From UBA9926 sp038131595 (GTDB lineage Bacteria > Pseudomonadota > Gammaproteobacteria > Pseudomonadales > Azotimanducaceae), in the NCBI GenBank assembly GCA_038131595.1, contig JAYPPR010000008.1:806001-870000 (forward strand): a DNA stretch of 64,000 nucleotides. Reading direction: 5' to 3'. Under the pieces are notes generated by a model. The model was not told the origin of the DNA and ran no database searches. It saw only the letters and a list, made by a program, of their open reading frames with translations. A program made the position numbers and the translations under genes. Shown here in pieces: positions 27,568-36,931 of the stretch (within the stretch, counting starts at the first letter, position 1; each line of letters opens with the position of its first letter).

Positions 27568-29706
27568 TTAGAAGCGAGTACCGAACGTTACTCGCACATT
27601 GAGGGGTGGCGCGACAGTCACCTGATGTGTGCTGTGAGAGCTTGGAAAGTAAAGCGCATCGGTTACGTTTTCTACCCTCACTTGAATCGACGAGCGCGCT
27701 GACCACTGATAGTTCATCGTTGCGTCCACCCTGGTATAGCTCGGCAAGGTCGCAGAATTACTATTGTTAATGAAGCTATCACTTTGGTAGGTGACCCCGC
27801 CGCCAAGCGTCAACCGCTCTGTGGCATCGAATTCAGTCCAGAGCGAGGCCATTCGTTCTGGCAGCTCCCGTGGGCGCAGCCCAGTTCCTCCGTTTCGATT
27901 CACCTGCTCACCTTCTAGTGTGCTCACGCCCGCGAAGACCGACCATCGATCACTCATCGCGCCAGAAATCTGGGCTTCAAATCCTGATATCTCCGACTCG
28001 ATCACATCCAGTGTGGCTGGGTCGTTGTCTGCCACTTGGGGAGAGCGCTTTTCGATTTCAAACACTGCGGTGGTAAAACTTAAACCCTCTGCAATGTCCC
28101 ATTTCAACCCGGCTTCCAGGTTTCGGTAGGTGTCAGGATCTAACCGATTATTATCACCGTTGATGTTGGCGTATTGCTCGCCACTTCTGGGCAGAAAGGT
28201 TTCTGAGAAACTGGCGTACATCGACACGTTGTCCGCCCATTTATAGACCAAGCCGAATCGTGGAGAGACCTCTTGATCACGCCTGTTTCTTCTGTCAGCA
28301 GCCGGCACGTTCAACACGTCAATATCAAACTGATCAAACCGCACGCCGAGTAGCACGGAAAAGCGCTCACCTAACTCCATCTCGTCTTGGACGTAGGCAG
28401 AGATCACGTCGACTTCTACTCGCGTGTCATCATTTAAGTCTGTTGAGAAATCAGCCGTGACGGGCACCCCTGCCGCATTGGTGCCGCTGGCAGCGACGAG
28501 CCCCATGGGGCGCTGAATCAAGAAGACTTCCTTGTCCGTTTGTGTGGATGACCACACAGCGTTGAAACGATCCTGGTCAGATGACGTGTTGATATATTCG
28601 ATGCCGGCAAGAACCGTGTGGTGCGCGCGGGCGAGCGAAAACTCAGTAACCAGTGTGCCTGCGATATTCGTATTTTGCCGCTCGGTTGAATCTACATAGC
28701 CGTCTAACGTTACCCGGTCAGGTGTTCCCTCTTGGTCATAAGACGCCGCGTACAGGTTGCTATAGCCTTTTGAAAAGTCGCTAAATGAAGTCGCTAGATT
28801 TAGCTTAGTGCTGTCCGCGAGTCTCGTCTCGGTCAGCAACGAGAACATATGCGCTTCGAGCGTTGATACGTTTGCTTTCGCATCGCCAAAGACGATGGAC
28901 TGAAACGCCTCTACGGGCTTGCCATCGACGCCAGTGGGAATCCCTCGATCAATGAATCGCTCGTTGTTCACGTATTCGTAACGCGCGTCCATGCTGAATC
29001 GATCTGAAAACTCGATCCTCAGCGCCGGGTTGATACCCATTCGATCGCCGAAATAGTGGTCGCGATGGTTGTCCAGTTTTTCAGTCATCGCATTGAGCCT
29101 TAGCCCAATGGTTTCATCGATGCCTAGGTTGACGTCAACTTGCGCGCCGAATTCGCCTAATCGATCACCATGCAACCGAACAGACTGAAACCCCTCACCC
29201 GGCTTGGCTTTTTTCGTGACTCGGTTAAGCACACCGCCAGCGCCACCTCGACCGAACAACAGTGCATTGGGACCACGAAGAATCTCGACCTGATCTAGGT
29301 TATAGAACGAGCGATAGTACTGGCTGTCATCCCTAATCCCATCGATGAAAAAATCTGCAGTCGATCTCACGCCCCTGAAGACCACGGCGTCGCGATGACC
29401 CTCCCCCTGCGACATGCTGACACCCGGGATATAACTGATCATATCGTCGACACTCGCGTAGCCGCGCTGTTCTATCTGTTCCGACGTTACGATGCTAAGG
29501 CTCTGGGGTACGTCGATGATCGGAGTAGGCGTGCGAAGCGCCCTCACGGCTTCTGACTGCAAAAAACGGCCAAACACCACCACTTCCTCAAGCGGTGCTG
29601 CCTCGTTCTCGAGCGCTTCTCCACTAGATTCAGCAAAGGCATCGAACGACATGACGGCAAGCAGGAGCGCGGTTGATCGCGATGGTAAATGTAAGTACCT
29701 AGCCAT
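27568..29706 (-). CDS. TonB-dependent siderophore receptor
   Basis: 712-aa outer-membrane receptor, probably for a ferric siderophore (FhuA/FpvA/FecA-like group). Signal peptide (residues 1-25), a TonB-box-like EEVVVFG, a plug with PTPIIDVPQSLSIVTSEQIEQRG and RGPNALLFGRGGAGGVLNRV, and a barrel ending NVRVTFGTRF with the terminal aromatic. A near-consensus Fur box sits 38 bp before the start, so iron repression is well supported. Unlike the receptor at 19.8-22.8 kb it is fully intact. Confidence 0.95.
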   Translation of the reverse strand: MARYLHLPSRSTALLLAVMSFDAFAESSGEALENEAAPLEEVVVFGRFLQSEAVRALRTPTPIIDVPQSLSIVTSEQIEQRGYASVDDMISYIPGVSMSQGEGHRDAVVFRGVRSTADFFIDGIRDDSQYYRSFYNLDQVEILRGPNALLFGRGGAGGVLNRVTKKAKPGEGFQSVRLHGDRLGEFGAQVDVNLGIDETIGLRLNAMTEKLDNHRDHYFGDRMGINPALRIEFSDRFSMDARYEYVNNERFIDRGIPTGVDGKPVEAFQSIVFGDAKANVSTLEAHMFSLLTETRLADSTKLNLATSFSDFSKGYSNLYAASYDQEGTPDRVTLDGYVDSTERQNTNIAGTLVTEFSLARAHHTVLAGIEYINTSSDQDRFNAVWSSTQTDKEVFLIQRPMGLVAASGTNAAGVPVTADFSTDLNDDTRVEVDVISAYVQDEMELGERFSVLLGVRFDQFDIDVLNVPAADRRNRRDQEVSPRFGLVYKWADNVSMYASFSETFLPRSGEQYANINGDNNRLDPDTYRNLEAGLKWDIAEGLSFTTAVFEIEKRSPQVADNDPATLDVIESEISGFEAQISGAMSDRWSVFAGVSTLEGEQVNRNGGTGLRPRELPERMASLWTEFDATERLTLGGGVTYQSDSFINNSNSATLPSYTRVDATMNYQWSARSSIQVRVENVTDALYFPSSHSTHQVTVAPPLNVRVTFGTRF

Positions 29707-29743
29707 GAACTGGGAGCATTAATAAACGAAGCAGGATCTTAAT

Positions 29744-29762
29744 GAGAATCATTCTCATTATC
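29744..29762 (-). promoter_or_regulatory. Fur box
   Basis: On the minus strand GATAATGAGAATGATTCTC matches 16 of 19 positions of the Fur consensus GATAATGATAATCATTATC. It lies 38 bp upstream of the siderophore receptor ATG. Confidence 0.85.
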
Positions 29763-30258
29763 AACTGATTTCTGCTGATCCCAACGGCGCTGCTGTGGCG
29801 CCTGAAATAGCACTGCAAACGGAGAGTCGATCAACCAATCCAAGCAATTAATGCCAAGGCAACTGAGACCCGAGCCGTCTCGCTGTGTGCATCATCCTGC
29901 GGACTGAAAACTTGCCGGGACCGCCTGACATGAGCATGGTGCTGAGAGCTCTTCTGCCAGCCTTTCGCTTGGGTCGTGCTCAGATCTCGCTTGGGTCTTG
30001 CCTGACCCATACAAGCCTATCCAGCGAATCCCCGGATCTTTCAGCTTACGAATCCAACCGACTACCCGCTGACAGGCCGCTTAGTGATGGCTTCGCCATC
30101 AACGGGTTGATTCACTGAGTTCTCCAGTAAGCGGGGAAAGCCCCTCACCTTTGCTAGCCCACTTGATCACCACCTCAATCGAGAGGGATTGATAGGACCG
30201 CCGCTATACTCTTTTTGAGAGATTTGAATACAATGGCCACACACCTCGATGAGATTAC
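29763..30258. other. Intergenic, no gene seen
   Basis: About 500 bp between the divergent iron receptor and the outer-membrane protein gene. Partial repeats such as TCGCTTGGGTC occur twice near 29965-30000. No RNA gene recognised. It should hold the promoters of both flanking genes. Confidence 0.4.
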
Positions 30259-31014
30259 ATGATGATTTTTTTCCGTTCGTTGAAAAGGCTTTTAGTTATC
30301 GCACCGATCACGCTATTTGGCACAAGCGCCGCGCAAGCCGATTTTCTTGGCGTCTACGTTGGTGCCGGTGTTTGGGGCCAAGACTTTGCTGGCAGCGCCG
30401 TCAGCGATGTGTCCATCGAGGATCAGTTGGGTCTTGCGGACAACAGCGGCGTGCAAGCCTATTTCAGATTTGAACACCCCGTACCAATGCTGCCCAATAT
30501 TCGAATTGCTCGCAGCGACATTGAAGATGCGGGGGTGGGTGTGCTGACCAGCCCGTTTGAGTTTGGCGGGGATGCATTCGTTCCAGGCCAAAGCGTAACA
30601 ACCACCGTCGATATGACGCATACCGATGTCACTTTGTACTACGAGTTAGTGGACCTAGCCTTTGACTTGGATCTTGGTTTAACCGCTCGTGTACTAGACA
30701 GCCAGCTCACCATTGATGGCGTCACTGAAGAAGAGAACGCCGTATTGCCCATGCTCTATGCTGCAGGCAAGGTCGGCCTACCCTTTTCCGGCTTTTACCT
30801 TGCAGGCGATATCAATGGCCTTGGCTTCAATGGCGCCTCCGTGATGGATTACGCCGTTAAAATTGGGTGGGAAATAGAAAATTTCATCCTTCCAGAGTTT
30901 GGCGTTGAAGCCGGATTCAGACGTTTTGCCATCGACGCGGGTGACGACGACTTAGACTTTGTCATCGATATGGATGTGGAAGGCGTGTTTTTCAATATCA
31001 CTGGGCACTTCTAA
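30259..31014 (+). CDS. TIGR04219-type outer membrane beta-barrel protein
   Basis: 251 aa. The signal peptide runs to about residue 28 (cleavage after AQA), and the mature protein begins DFLGVYVGAGVWGQ. It shows the family layout with a SVTTTVDMTHTDVTLYYELVD segment, MLYAAGKVGLPFSGFYLAGDI, and a last strand GVFFNITGHF ending in Phe, as outer-membrane barrels do. Its role is unknown. It is convergent with the glutamine-synthetase-like gene. Confidence 0.85.
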   Translation: MMIFFRSLKRLLVIAPITLFGTSAAQADFLGVYVGAGVWGQDFAGSAVSDVSIEDQLGLADNSGVQAYFRFEHPVPMLPNIRIARSDIEDAGVGVLTSPFEFGGDAFVPGQSVTTTVDMTHTDVTLYYELVDLAFDLDLGLTARVLDSQLTIDGVTEEENAVLPMLYAAGKVGLPFSGFYLAGDINGLGFNGASVMDYAVKIGWEIENFILPEFGVEAGFRRFAIDAGDDDLDFVIDMDVEGVFFNITGHF

Positions 31015-31135
31015 GACCGGAGGACCTAACCGCTGACCTCGTTGAACTAGCGAGGCTGAACCGGTTCAGCTCACAGTCACTGTTGCGTGAATAAGCATTC
31101 CATTCAGGATCGCGGCCCTAACGACCGCGGGACCG

Positions 31136-32515
31136 CTAGACCGTGTAGAGATAGAGCTCGTAATCTATTTCAGGAATAGCTCGCATGACCCTAACGTATT
31201 CCGCTTCTTTCACCGCAATGTAGGTGTGGTGCATCCCTTCACCCAGCGCTTCTTTTAAAAAAGAGGACTCCTTGGCAACGCGAATCGCGGCAGCCCAATC
31301 ACCGGGAATGGCTTCCGCTTCGGTTGAAGCCTCATAGCCGTTCCCCTCGGTTTCGGCGCCGGGATCAATCCCTTGCTCTAATCCCTCGATCATTGCAGCG
31401 ATGAATACAGAAGCGACTAACAGCGGGTTCGCATCCACGCCTGCGACGCGGTGCTCAATCCGCCTAGCCCCCGGTTCAGAATCGGGTATTCGAAGCGCCA
31501 CCGAGCGATTGTTGACACCCCAAGTGGGCGAGATCGGCGCGTAGCTCTCACTGACAAACCGCCGCCATGAATTCGCGTGCGGCGCAAAAATCAACATGCT
31601 TTCTGCAATCCGTTGACGTGCGCCACCAACGGCATGACGCAAGGTTGGGCTAAGCGCGCTCCCTTCCTCGGCGAAAACGTTCTGACCCGCCTCGTTTTGG
31701 AGCGATAAATGGCAGTGCATTCCCGAACCAGCGCACTCGCTCATCGGCTTCGCCATAAAACAGGCAGTAATTCCTTGGGCACGGGCTTGTTGTTTTACGA
31801 TTCGCTTCAGCGTCATCAGGTCGGTCGCAGCCTGCATGACATCGTCGCGATAATGCACCGTGAGCTCGTATTGGCCAGGCGCATATTCTGAGATCATGTT
31901 TTCTATAGGAATCGCTGCTGCCTCGGCGGCGGCATAAATTTCATTAAAGAGCGGCAACATCCCCTGCAGCTTTTCCATGGAATAGACGTCAGTGGCCGTC
32001 GTGGCGCGGCCGTCCAGCACATCGCTCGCAGGTCGTACGGCGCCATTGGCATCGCGCTCGTTATCGAGTAGGAAAAATTCAAGCTCAAAGGCTGCGGCTG
32101 CCCGAAGCCCCTTGTCCGCCAACCGATCAATCTGCCGCTGAAGAACATGGCGCGGGTCGCTGGGCATGGGGCTGCCATCCAGATCGTAGAGAGAGATCAG
32201 CATTTCCCCTCGAAGCGGCGAGCTACCGTGCACCAGTTTGAGCGTACCTGCGACGGGCCAGGCTCGCATGTCGCCATCACCCCGATCCCAAACAAGGCCT
32301 GTGGCATCCACATCCTCGCCGCATACTTCCTGACCTAGGATACTCGCGGGCAGTGACACACCCTGTTCGAACACATGAACAAGTTCGGCGCGGCGAATAA
32401 TTTTGCCTCGCCCAACACCGTTCCCGTCGTAAAGGATTAAATCAACCGCTTCAACGTCTGGAAATCGATCTAAAAAGGCGACTGCCTCGTCAACACTCAC
32501 ATTCGCAGGATTCAT
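31136..32515 (-). CDS. Glutamine synthetase family protein, PuuA-like (gamma-glutamylputrescine synthetase)
   Basis: ATP-dependent gamma-glutamylation of an amine, probably putrescine or a related polyamine. From MNPANVSVDEAV it is 459 aa; the frame extends to a TTG at 32542. GS landmarks: AAFELEFFLL (metal Glu), SGMHCHLSL, APHANSWRRF, NNRSVALRIP and RIEHRVAGVDANP. The RGK segment in the N-terminal domain (GVGRGKIIRRAEL) is typical of PuuA-type rather than nitrogen-assimilation GlnA proteins, and no adenylylation-site motif is obvious. A PuuB-like oxidoreductase and an antiporter lie within 5 kb on the same strand. Confidence 0.88.
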   Translation of the reverse strand: MNPANVSVDEAVAFLDRFPDVEAVDLILYDGNGVGRGKIIRRAELVHVFEQGVSLPASILGQEVCGEDVDATGLVWDRGDGDMRAWPVAGTLKLVHGSSPLRGEMLISLYDLDGSPMPSDPRHVLQRQIDRLADKGLRAAAAFELEFFLLDNERDANGAVRPASDVLDGRATTATDVYSMEKLQGMLPLFNEIYAAAEAAAIPIENMISEYAPGQYELTVHYRDDVMQAATDLMTLKRIVKQQARAQGITACFMAKPMSECAGSGMHCHLSLQNEAGQNVFAEEGSALSPTLRHAVGGARQRIAESMLIFAPHANSWRRFVSESYAPISPTWGVNNRSVALRIPDSEPGARRIEHRVAGVDANPLLVASVFIAAMIEGLEQGIDPGAETEGNGYEASTEAEAIPGDWAAAIRVAKESSFLKEALGEGMHHTYIAVKEAEYVRVMRAIPEIDYELYLYTV

Positions 32516-32695
32516 TGATTGACCATGCCTCCACCTTGCCAAGCTGGACTGTAGCGATACCTCGACATATTCGCTACGCCCGGTAATTTACCCCGTTCGG
32601 GGAGGCGTTGCGATCGACAAAAGAGAACTCAATTGCCCGGTCTAGGTCCCCGGGAAACGCGGGACACCACTATTTGGGAGTTTAAAAAGGTACGC

Positions 32696-33094
32696 TTAGT
32701 CAGCCAGCGGGTATTTTTCAAGCATGCTTCGGGTGTTAGGCCCGCGATACCAAATGATATTGCGATAGTCCTTTTTGCAGTCCACCCCTCGTTCAGCAAT
32801 TTCCTCCGCCATGATGGAAAAATTCGCTGCCAGCAGTGATCGAGCCGCTCTAGGATCCACGATAGGAAAATAAAAATAGTGGCAAAGGGTTCGTGTGTCT
32901 TCCTCGCGCCAATACCGCTTGAGCGCTTCAACCCGCTCGGGTGTTTTCTGCTGACAAGCAACCATCAAAGAAATAAGTGGAACTTTTCGAAGCGTGCAAT
33001 TTGCCTCTTGGGACGCCTCAACACGATCATTCACTAATAGGAGCGAGACAAAAACCGCGCCTGCGGCAGAAATCATCTGCGTTGTGCGCCGCAC
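32696..33094 (-). CDS. Secreted/periplasmic hypothetical protein
   Basis: 132 aa with a probable signal peptide (residues 1-28, ending VEA). The mature part has Cys residues at about 33, 47, 71 and 105, and the phrases LISLMVACQQKTPERVEALKRYW and YRGPNTRSMLEKYPLAD. No family recognised. It follows the next small gene (33114-33386) by 19 bp, so the two are likely co-transcribed. Confidence 0.6.
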   Translation of the reverse strand: MRRTTQMISAAGAVFVSLLLVNDRVEASQEANCTLRKVPLISLMVACQQKTPERVEALKRYWREEDTRTLCHYFYFPIVDPRAARSLLAANFSIMAEEIAERGVDCKKDYRNIIWYRGPNTRSMLEKYPLAD

Positions 33095-33113
33095 GGAAGA
33101 ATAGGGCGCTAGG

Positions 33114-33386
33114 CTATTCGTGAATGGAGATGGGTAAAAAGTCGGCAGCGAGATCCAACCCTAACCCAATGACTAGTACCTTCAGCATCAGCTTAGAGCG
33201 CTTGTCGAGCTGATCTACCTTTTTCGCGAGACGCTCGACCTCGTCCTTCATTGCGGCAGCACCCTCACTGATCATCGATTGTGTTTCAGTCAGAGCCGGC
33301 CCAGCTAGACTCGAGGCGAGCGGCGCCGCACAGGCCAAAGCCGCGCTGCTACCTGCCAATCGCTTTAAAACATGACGTCGATTCAT
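33114..33386 (-). CDS. Small exported hypothetical protein with Tat-like leader
   Basis: 90 aa. The N-terminus MNRRHVLKRLAGSSAALACA resembles a twin-arginine or Sec leader. A short coiled coil (MKDEVERLAKKVDQLDKRSKL) and a hydrophobic helix LMLKVLVIGLGLDLAADFL follow. It may be membrane-anchored at its C-terminus. It is upstream of the 132-aa secreted protein in an apparent two-gene unit. Function unknown. Confidence 0.6.
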   Translation of the reverse strand: MNRRHVLKRLAGSSAALACAAPLASSLAGPALTETQSMISEGAAAMKDEVERLAKKVDQLDKRSKLMLKVLVIGLGLDLAADFLPISIHE

Positions 33387-33732
33387 TTGCTGTTTCCTTT
33401 TCGCCCGCTCTGGTTGAAGTGCTCAATTTAAAGTATAGCCTGCTGACCTGACGTTTGCCTTGGGGCAAGGCCTTCAGCTTCTTTTAACTATTACGTCTTT
33501 ACGTCTTTACGTCTTTACGTCTTTACGTCTTTACGTCTTTACGTCTTTACCCCTTCCCCACTTAAGCACTTGCGGCCTTACGCCTTTCACTTACAGTATG
33601 TCGTTTCTTGTCTCTCCTAACCCTTCTGTCTTCTCTCGCCCAAACCCAAAGATACGGCAGTTCGCAACGGGCCAAGAGCGGAGCTTCACAGACACTCACA
33701 TACGTTCAATCGCAGCGCCTGATGCGAATGCA
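33387..33732. other. Intergenic with tandem octamer
   Basis: About 350 bp. Contains the 7.5-copy TTACGTCT array at 33491-33550, then a C/T-rich tail. No gene recognised. Confidence 0.5.
33491..33550. repeat. Tandem repeat, octamer TTACGTCT x 7.5
   Basis: Perfect head-to-tail copies of TTACGTCT from 33491, ending with a half unit at 33547-33550. The unit length is not a multiple of three and the array is intergenic, about 105 bp upstream of the 33114-33386 gene. A likely variable-number repeat. Confidence 0.97.
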
Positions 33733-34050
33733 TTAAGGCGTGGGGGGCGGGACAAACCCTCGATAAATAAAGTGCGCAAAGGCAAGCCACAACAGGCCAT
33801 AAGCCAAGGCAAACCCTATGGGATAGCCTGCGTAACCGAGCACGATGCCGAAAACTGGCGTCATGGCTAAGAAGTGTCCGCGTACCCAACTGGTGGTCCA
33901 CCAAGAGATCATCACCGCGCTGACGAACGAGATCACCATCAGCAAGGAAAACGCATGCGTCGCCCAGGGTGCCCATTCGGCCAGCATCAACCCACCGAGC
34001 ACAAGCGCCAACACTCCGGCGCTACTATGAATAATGACATCCCAACCCAT
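33733..34050 (-). CDS. Small integral membrane protein, unknown
   Basis: 105 aa with three or four hydrophobic segments: SSAGVLALVLGGLMLAEW, HAFSLLMVISFVSAVMISWW, FLAMTPVFGIVLGYAGYPIG and ALAYGLLWLAFAHFIY. It ends in a proline cluster. No family named. It lies on the minus strand downstream of the NhaC-type antiporter gene, 166 bp away. Confidence 0.6.
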   Translation of the reverse strand: MGWDVIIHSSAGVLALVLGGLMLAEWAPWATHAFSLLMVISFVSAVMISWWTTSWVRGHFLAMTPVFGIVLGYAGYPIGFALAYGLLWLAFAHFIYRGFVPPPTP

Positions 34051-34216
34051 GATCTCCTCCCTTTAATCTCTGACGCTCTTTTGTATCTGCTGCAAAGACC
34101 GCCGACTTTCGCCATCGCTAATCGGTCAATGTAATCCAACCATGGGCGAGTGTCCCATTCGGATCGAGGCACATTTGACCTGTGAAGACCCCATTCACTG
34201 GCCCATGGAGCCTATT

Positions 34217-35629
34217 CTAAGAGAGCGTGACTGCTCCGAGAACCAGATAGATAACGGTGCTCAAGAGTCCTAGAAACAGTGCATAGGGGAGCTGCGTTTT
34301 AACGTGATCGATATGATCGGATGCAGCACCGGTTGACGCAAGAATCGATGTATCCGATAGAGGCGAGCAGTGATCACCAAATACACCCCCTCCCGCCACT
34401 GCCGCTAAAGTGGCCAATACAAGCGGTGATAGCTCTGCACCAGAGAAGCCAAACGCGAGCGGTATCGCGATGGGAATGGTGATGGCATAGGTGCCCCAGG
34501 AGGTTCCTGTCGTGAACGCAATCAGTGCGCAAATGAGAAAAACCACAGCAGGCAGGACCGCCGGACTTAACCAATCTCGCGTGACTGTAACCACATATTC
34601 TGCAGTGTTGAGTGCAGCCGAAAGGTCGTTCAACGCGTACGCAAAGGCAAGAATAATCACAGCCGGCATAATCCCTTTGATCCCCATCATCGCTGTAGCG
34701 GTGATTTCAGCGAGCGAGAATCCTTGGATACGCATGATGATGCCAAGCACGAACACCGCGAGCATAAACGCCTCTAGCGGCTTTGCACTTCCAAGCATCA
34801 CCACCGCCCCGATCGCAAAGCCGACTACCGTGCACACCGGCAAAAAGAAATTCCAAAAGAGACTGGTTTTAATGGTCGATGCAGGCTGAATCTCAGTGAG
34901 CTCTACCGCCATCAGCGGCTCTGCGCCATCGGCCATCAACTTGCCCTCTGACTGCGCACGCGCTTCGGCAGCGCGCATGGGACCAAAATCGGGGATCCAA
35001 GCACTTGCAATCAGCCCAACCATTGCGACTGACAATAAGGGGTATACGTTGTAAGGAATGGCCGCAATAAATGCGGACATGGCATCGGCCGCGGTCACAA
35101 TCGGGCCCATGCCGATGATCAATCCGGCAACAAATACTGCCCAACCCGTGATGGGAACTAAAATGCTAACGGGTGCAGAGGTTGAATCGCAGATGTAGGC
35201 CAGTTTCTCGCGGGATATCTGATAGCGATCTGACAGGCTCCTCATGGTAGATCCGACAAATAGCGGACTAAAGTAATCGCTGAAGTAAACAAACATGCCC
35301 ATCAACCAAGCGGTCAATTGTACGCGCACACGCGACATCGCCCGTTGCTCAATAAACGCCGTGAAGTTCTGGATGGCACCGGTACGCTGAAAGAACGCAA
35401 TCAAAATGCCGATGAAAAACTCGAGGAGCAGGATCCAAGAGAAATCGGTGTTACCCAAGGCGCCCACCAAGAGCTTTGGAAGGCCAAGCAATCCTTCACC
35501 CGCGATCAGCACGCCCACCAAACAGGCTGACAATAGCGAGATCACCGTATTCCGCGTAACAAACGCTAAAACAATAGCGGTCGCCGCCGGAACCAGTGAA
35601 AGCGGACCCAAGTAATCGGTAGCCTCCAT
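34217..35629 (-). CDS. Na+/H+ antiporter NhaC family protein
   Basis: 470-aa polytopic membrane protein with about 11 hydrophobic segments. Family phrases: VYFSDYFSPLFVGSTMRSLSD with acidic residues in a membrane context, SREKLAYICDSTSAPVSILVPITGW, AFTTGTSWGTYAITIPIAIPLA and DHCSPLSDTSILASTGAASDHIDHVKTQLPYA. NhaC-family proteins exchange Na+ for H+, and some move organic substrates. Located between the PuuA-like and PuuB-like genes, it may transport an amine or keep Na+ homeostasis. Confidence 0.9.
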   Translation of the reverse strand: MEATDYLGPLSLVPAATAIVLAFVTRNTVISLLSACLVGVLIAGEGLLGLPKLLVGALGNTDFSWILLLEFFIGILIAFFQRTGAIQNFTAFIEQRAMSRVRVQLTAWLMGMFVYFSDYFSPLFVGSTMRSLSDRYQISREKLAYICDSTSAPVSILVPITGWAVFVAGLIIGMGPIVTAADAMSAFIAAIPYNVYPLLSVAMVGLIASAWIPDFGPMRAAEARAQSEGKLMADGAEPLMAVELTEIQPASTIKTSLFWNFFLPVCTVVGFAIGAVVMLGSAKPLEAFMLAVFVLGIIMRIQGFSLAEITATAMMGIKGIMPAVIILAFAYALNDLSAALNTAEYVVTVTRDWLSPAVLPAVVFLICALIAFTTGTSWGTYAITIPIAIPLAFGFSGAELSPLVLATLAAVAGGGVFGDHCSPLSDTSILASTGAASDHIDHVKTQLPYALFLGLLSTVIYLVLGAVTLS

Positions 35630-35683
35630 AACCCTCCCCCTTTTTTGCTCGCGCGCCCATCCGCCGCTACTGAAGGCCTTTCG

Positions 35684-36931
35684 CTATAGCTCTTCCCGCC
35701 CCTGCCAACTCTCCCAGGCCGAGGTCAAGTGAAACCCAACCGACCGGAAAGGTTCTGGCGGCATCCAGCTTGCTTGTCCGAACAGGGCGAACACATCAGG
35801 CGTCGGCTGACCCAATGCTTTGTCGGCAATGAGCGACCCAAGTAGCGTCCCTTTGACTGTGCCACCACCATTACAACCACAAGAAGCGAAGAGGCCCGGT
35901 TCAAGCTCACCCCAAACTAAACCGCCGTTTAACGTGAAACCGACTGCGCCGCCCCATAGGTGCTCAAAATCCACGCCCTCCAATTGCGGAAAACGGCTAT
36001 GCAATCTGCTTTTTAGTTCCGATCGAATGGACGAGGCAGGCCTTTCCTGTTCATAGTCGTGCAGCGATCGAATCAATAACCGGCCATCGCTCGTGCGACG
36101 CAAGGTGCTGCCCAACCGATGGGTCGGCAAAAGCCCCCAATCCTGATTTGTGCCGAGAGTATCGAGCACCGATTCGGGTAAGCAAGGGGTGAGTCCCGCA
36201 TAAGTGTAGACACTGGCGAGCTGCCCTCTAGCGAAACCCAACTTCGCAGCGAAGGCATTATTAGCCAGCACTACTTTGTCGGTTGTAATAACGCCGTGAG
36301 GTGTAAGTACCCGCCATTTACCCAACTGAAGATCTAGCTTAATCACTGGCGAGTGCTCGTACAAAGAAACTGCGCTTGGTAAGCCTTTCGCCAGCGCACG
36401 AATCACCGCCGCGGGTTGCGCCAAATAGCAATCAGGCGAGTACAGACCCGCCTGGTAAAACCGGGTGCCAAGTTCCTGCTCCATTTCGGTAGCAGAGAGG
36501 CGTCGATAGGAAAGACCAGCTGCGGCTAAAAACGTTTCGTACCGTTCGAGCGCGGCAAGACCAATTGGACTGGCTGCGGCGCGATAAGTGCCAGAGCGCG
36601 CGAGGATTCCCTGCTCACCAAACCGATCCACGTCTTCCTTAATGGACGCCATAGCAGCACGAGTGAGCCGGTTCGAAGCCTCCAATTGTGCGATGCGGCC
36701 GGCCTCCGCATCCTCAGCCAGGGCGATCTCAAGCAAAAACCCTGAGTTCCGGCCCGGATTGCCCTCACCGACTGTCGTTGCCTCCAGCACGACTATCTCA
36801 TCCTCTGGCGCCAGTGATTGCCACCTTTTCGCGCAAGCAATGCCAGTGAATCCTGCGCCAATGACCACGACATTTGCCGTGCGCTCTCCCGGTAAGCGGC
36901 TCTTTCGGGACACGAGGAGGTAGGCAGTCAT
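35684..36931 (-). CDS. FAD-dependent amine/amino-acid oxidoreductase, PuuB-like (DAO family)
   Basis: 415 aa. FAD-binding Rossmann motif VVVIGAGFTGIACAKRW at about residues 21-37, then EGNPGRNSGF, the Gly-rich loop of gamma-glutamylputrescine oxidases. The C-terminal half has LWGGAVGFTLNGGLVWGELEPGLFASCGCNGGG. The PuuB reaction oxidises gamma-glutamylputrescine to an aldehyde with release of ammonia. The PuuA-like gene at 31.1-32.5 kb makes this assignment plausible. It lies 54 bp upstream of the antiporter gene, in the same direction. Confidence 0.85.
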   Translation of the reverse strand: MTAYLLVSRKSRLPGERTANVVVIGAGFTGIACAKRWQSLAPEDEIVVLEATTVGEGNPGRNSGFLLEIALAEDAEAGRIAQLEASNRLTRAAMASIKEDVDRFGEQGILARSGTYRAAASPIGLAALERYETFLAAAGLSYRRLSATEMEQELGTRFYQAGLYSPDCYLAQPAAVIRALAKGLPSAVSLYEHSPVIKLDLQLGKWRVLTPHGVITTDKVVLANNAFAAKLGFARGQLASVYTYAGLTPCLPESVLDTLGTNQDWGLLPTHRLGSTLRRTSDGRLLIRSLHDYEQERPASSIRSELKSRLHSRFPQLEGVDFEHLWGGAVGFTLNGGLVWGELEPGLFASCGCNGGGTVKGTLLGSLIADKALGQPTPDVFALFGQASWMPPEPFRSVGFHLTSAWESWQGREEL

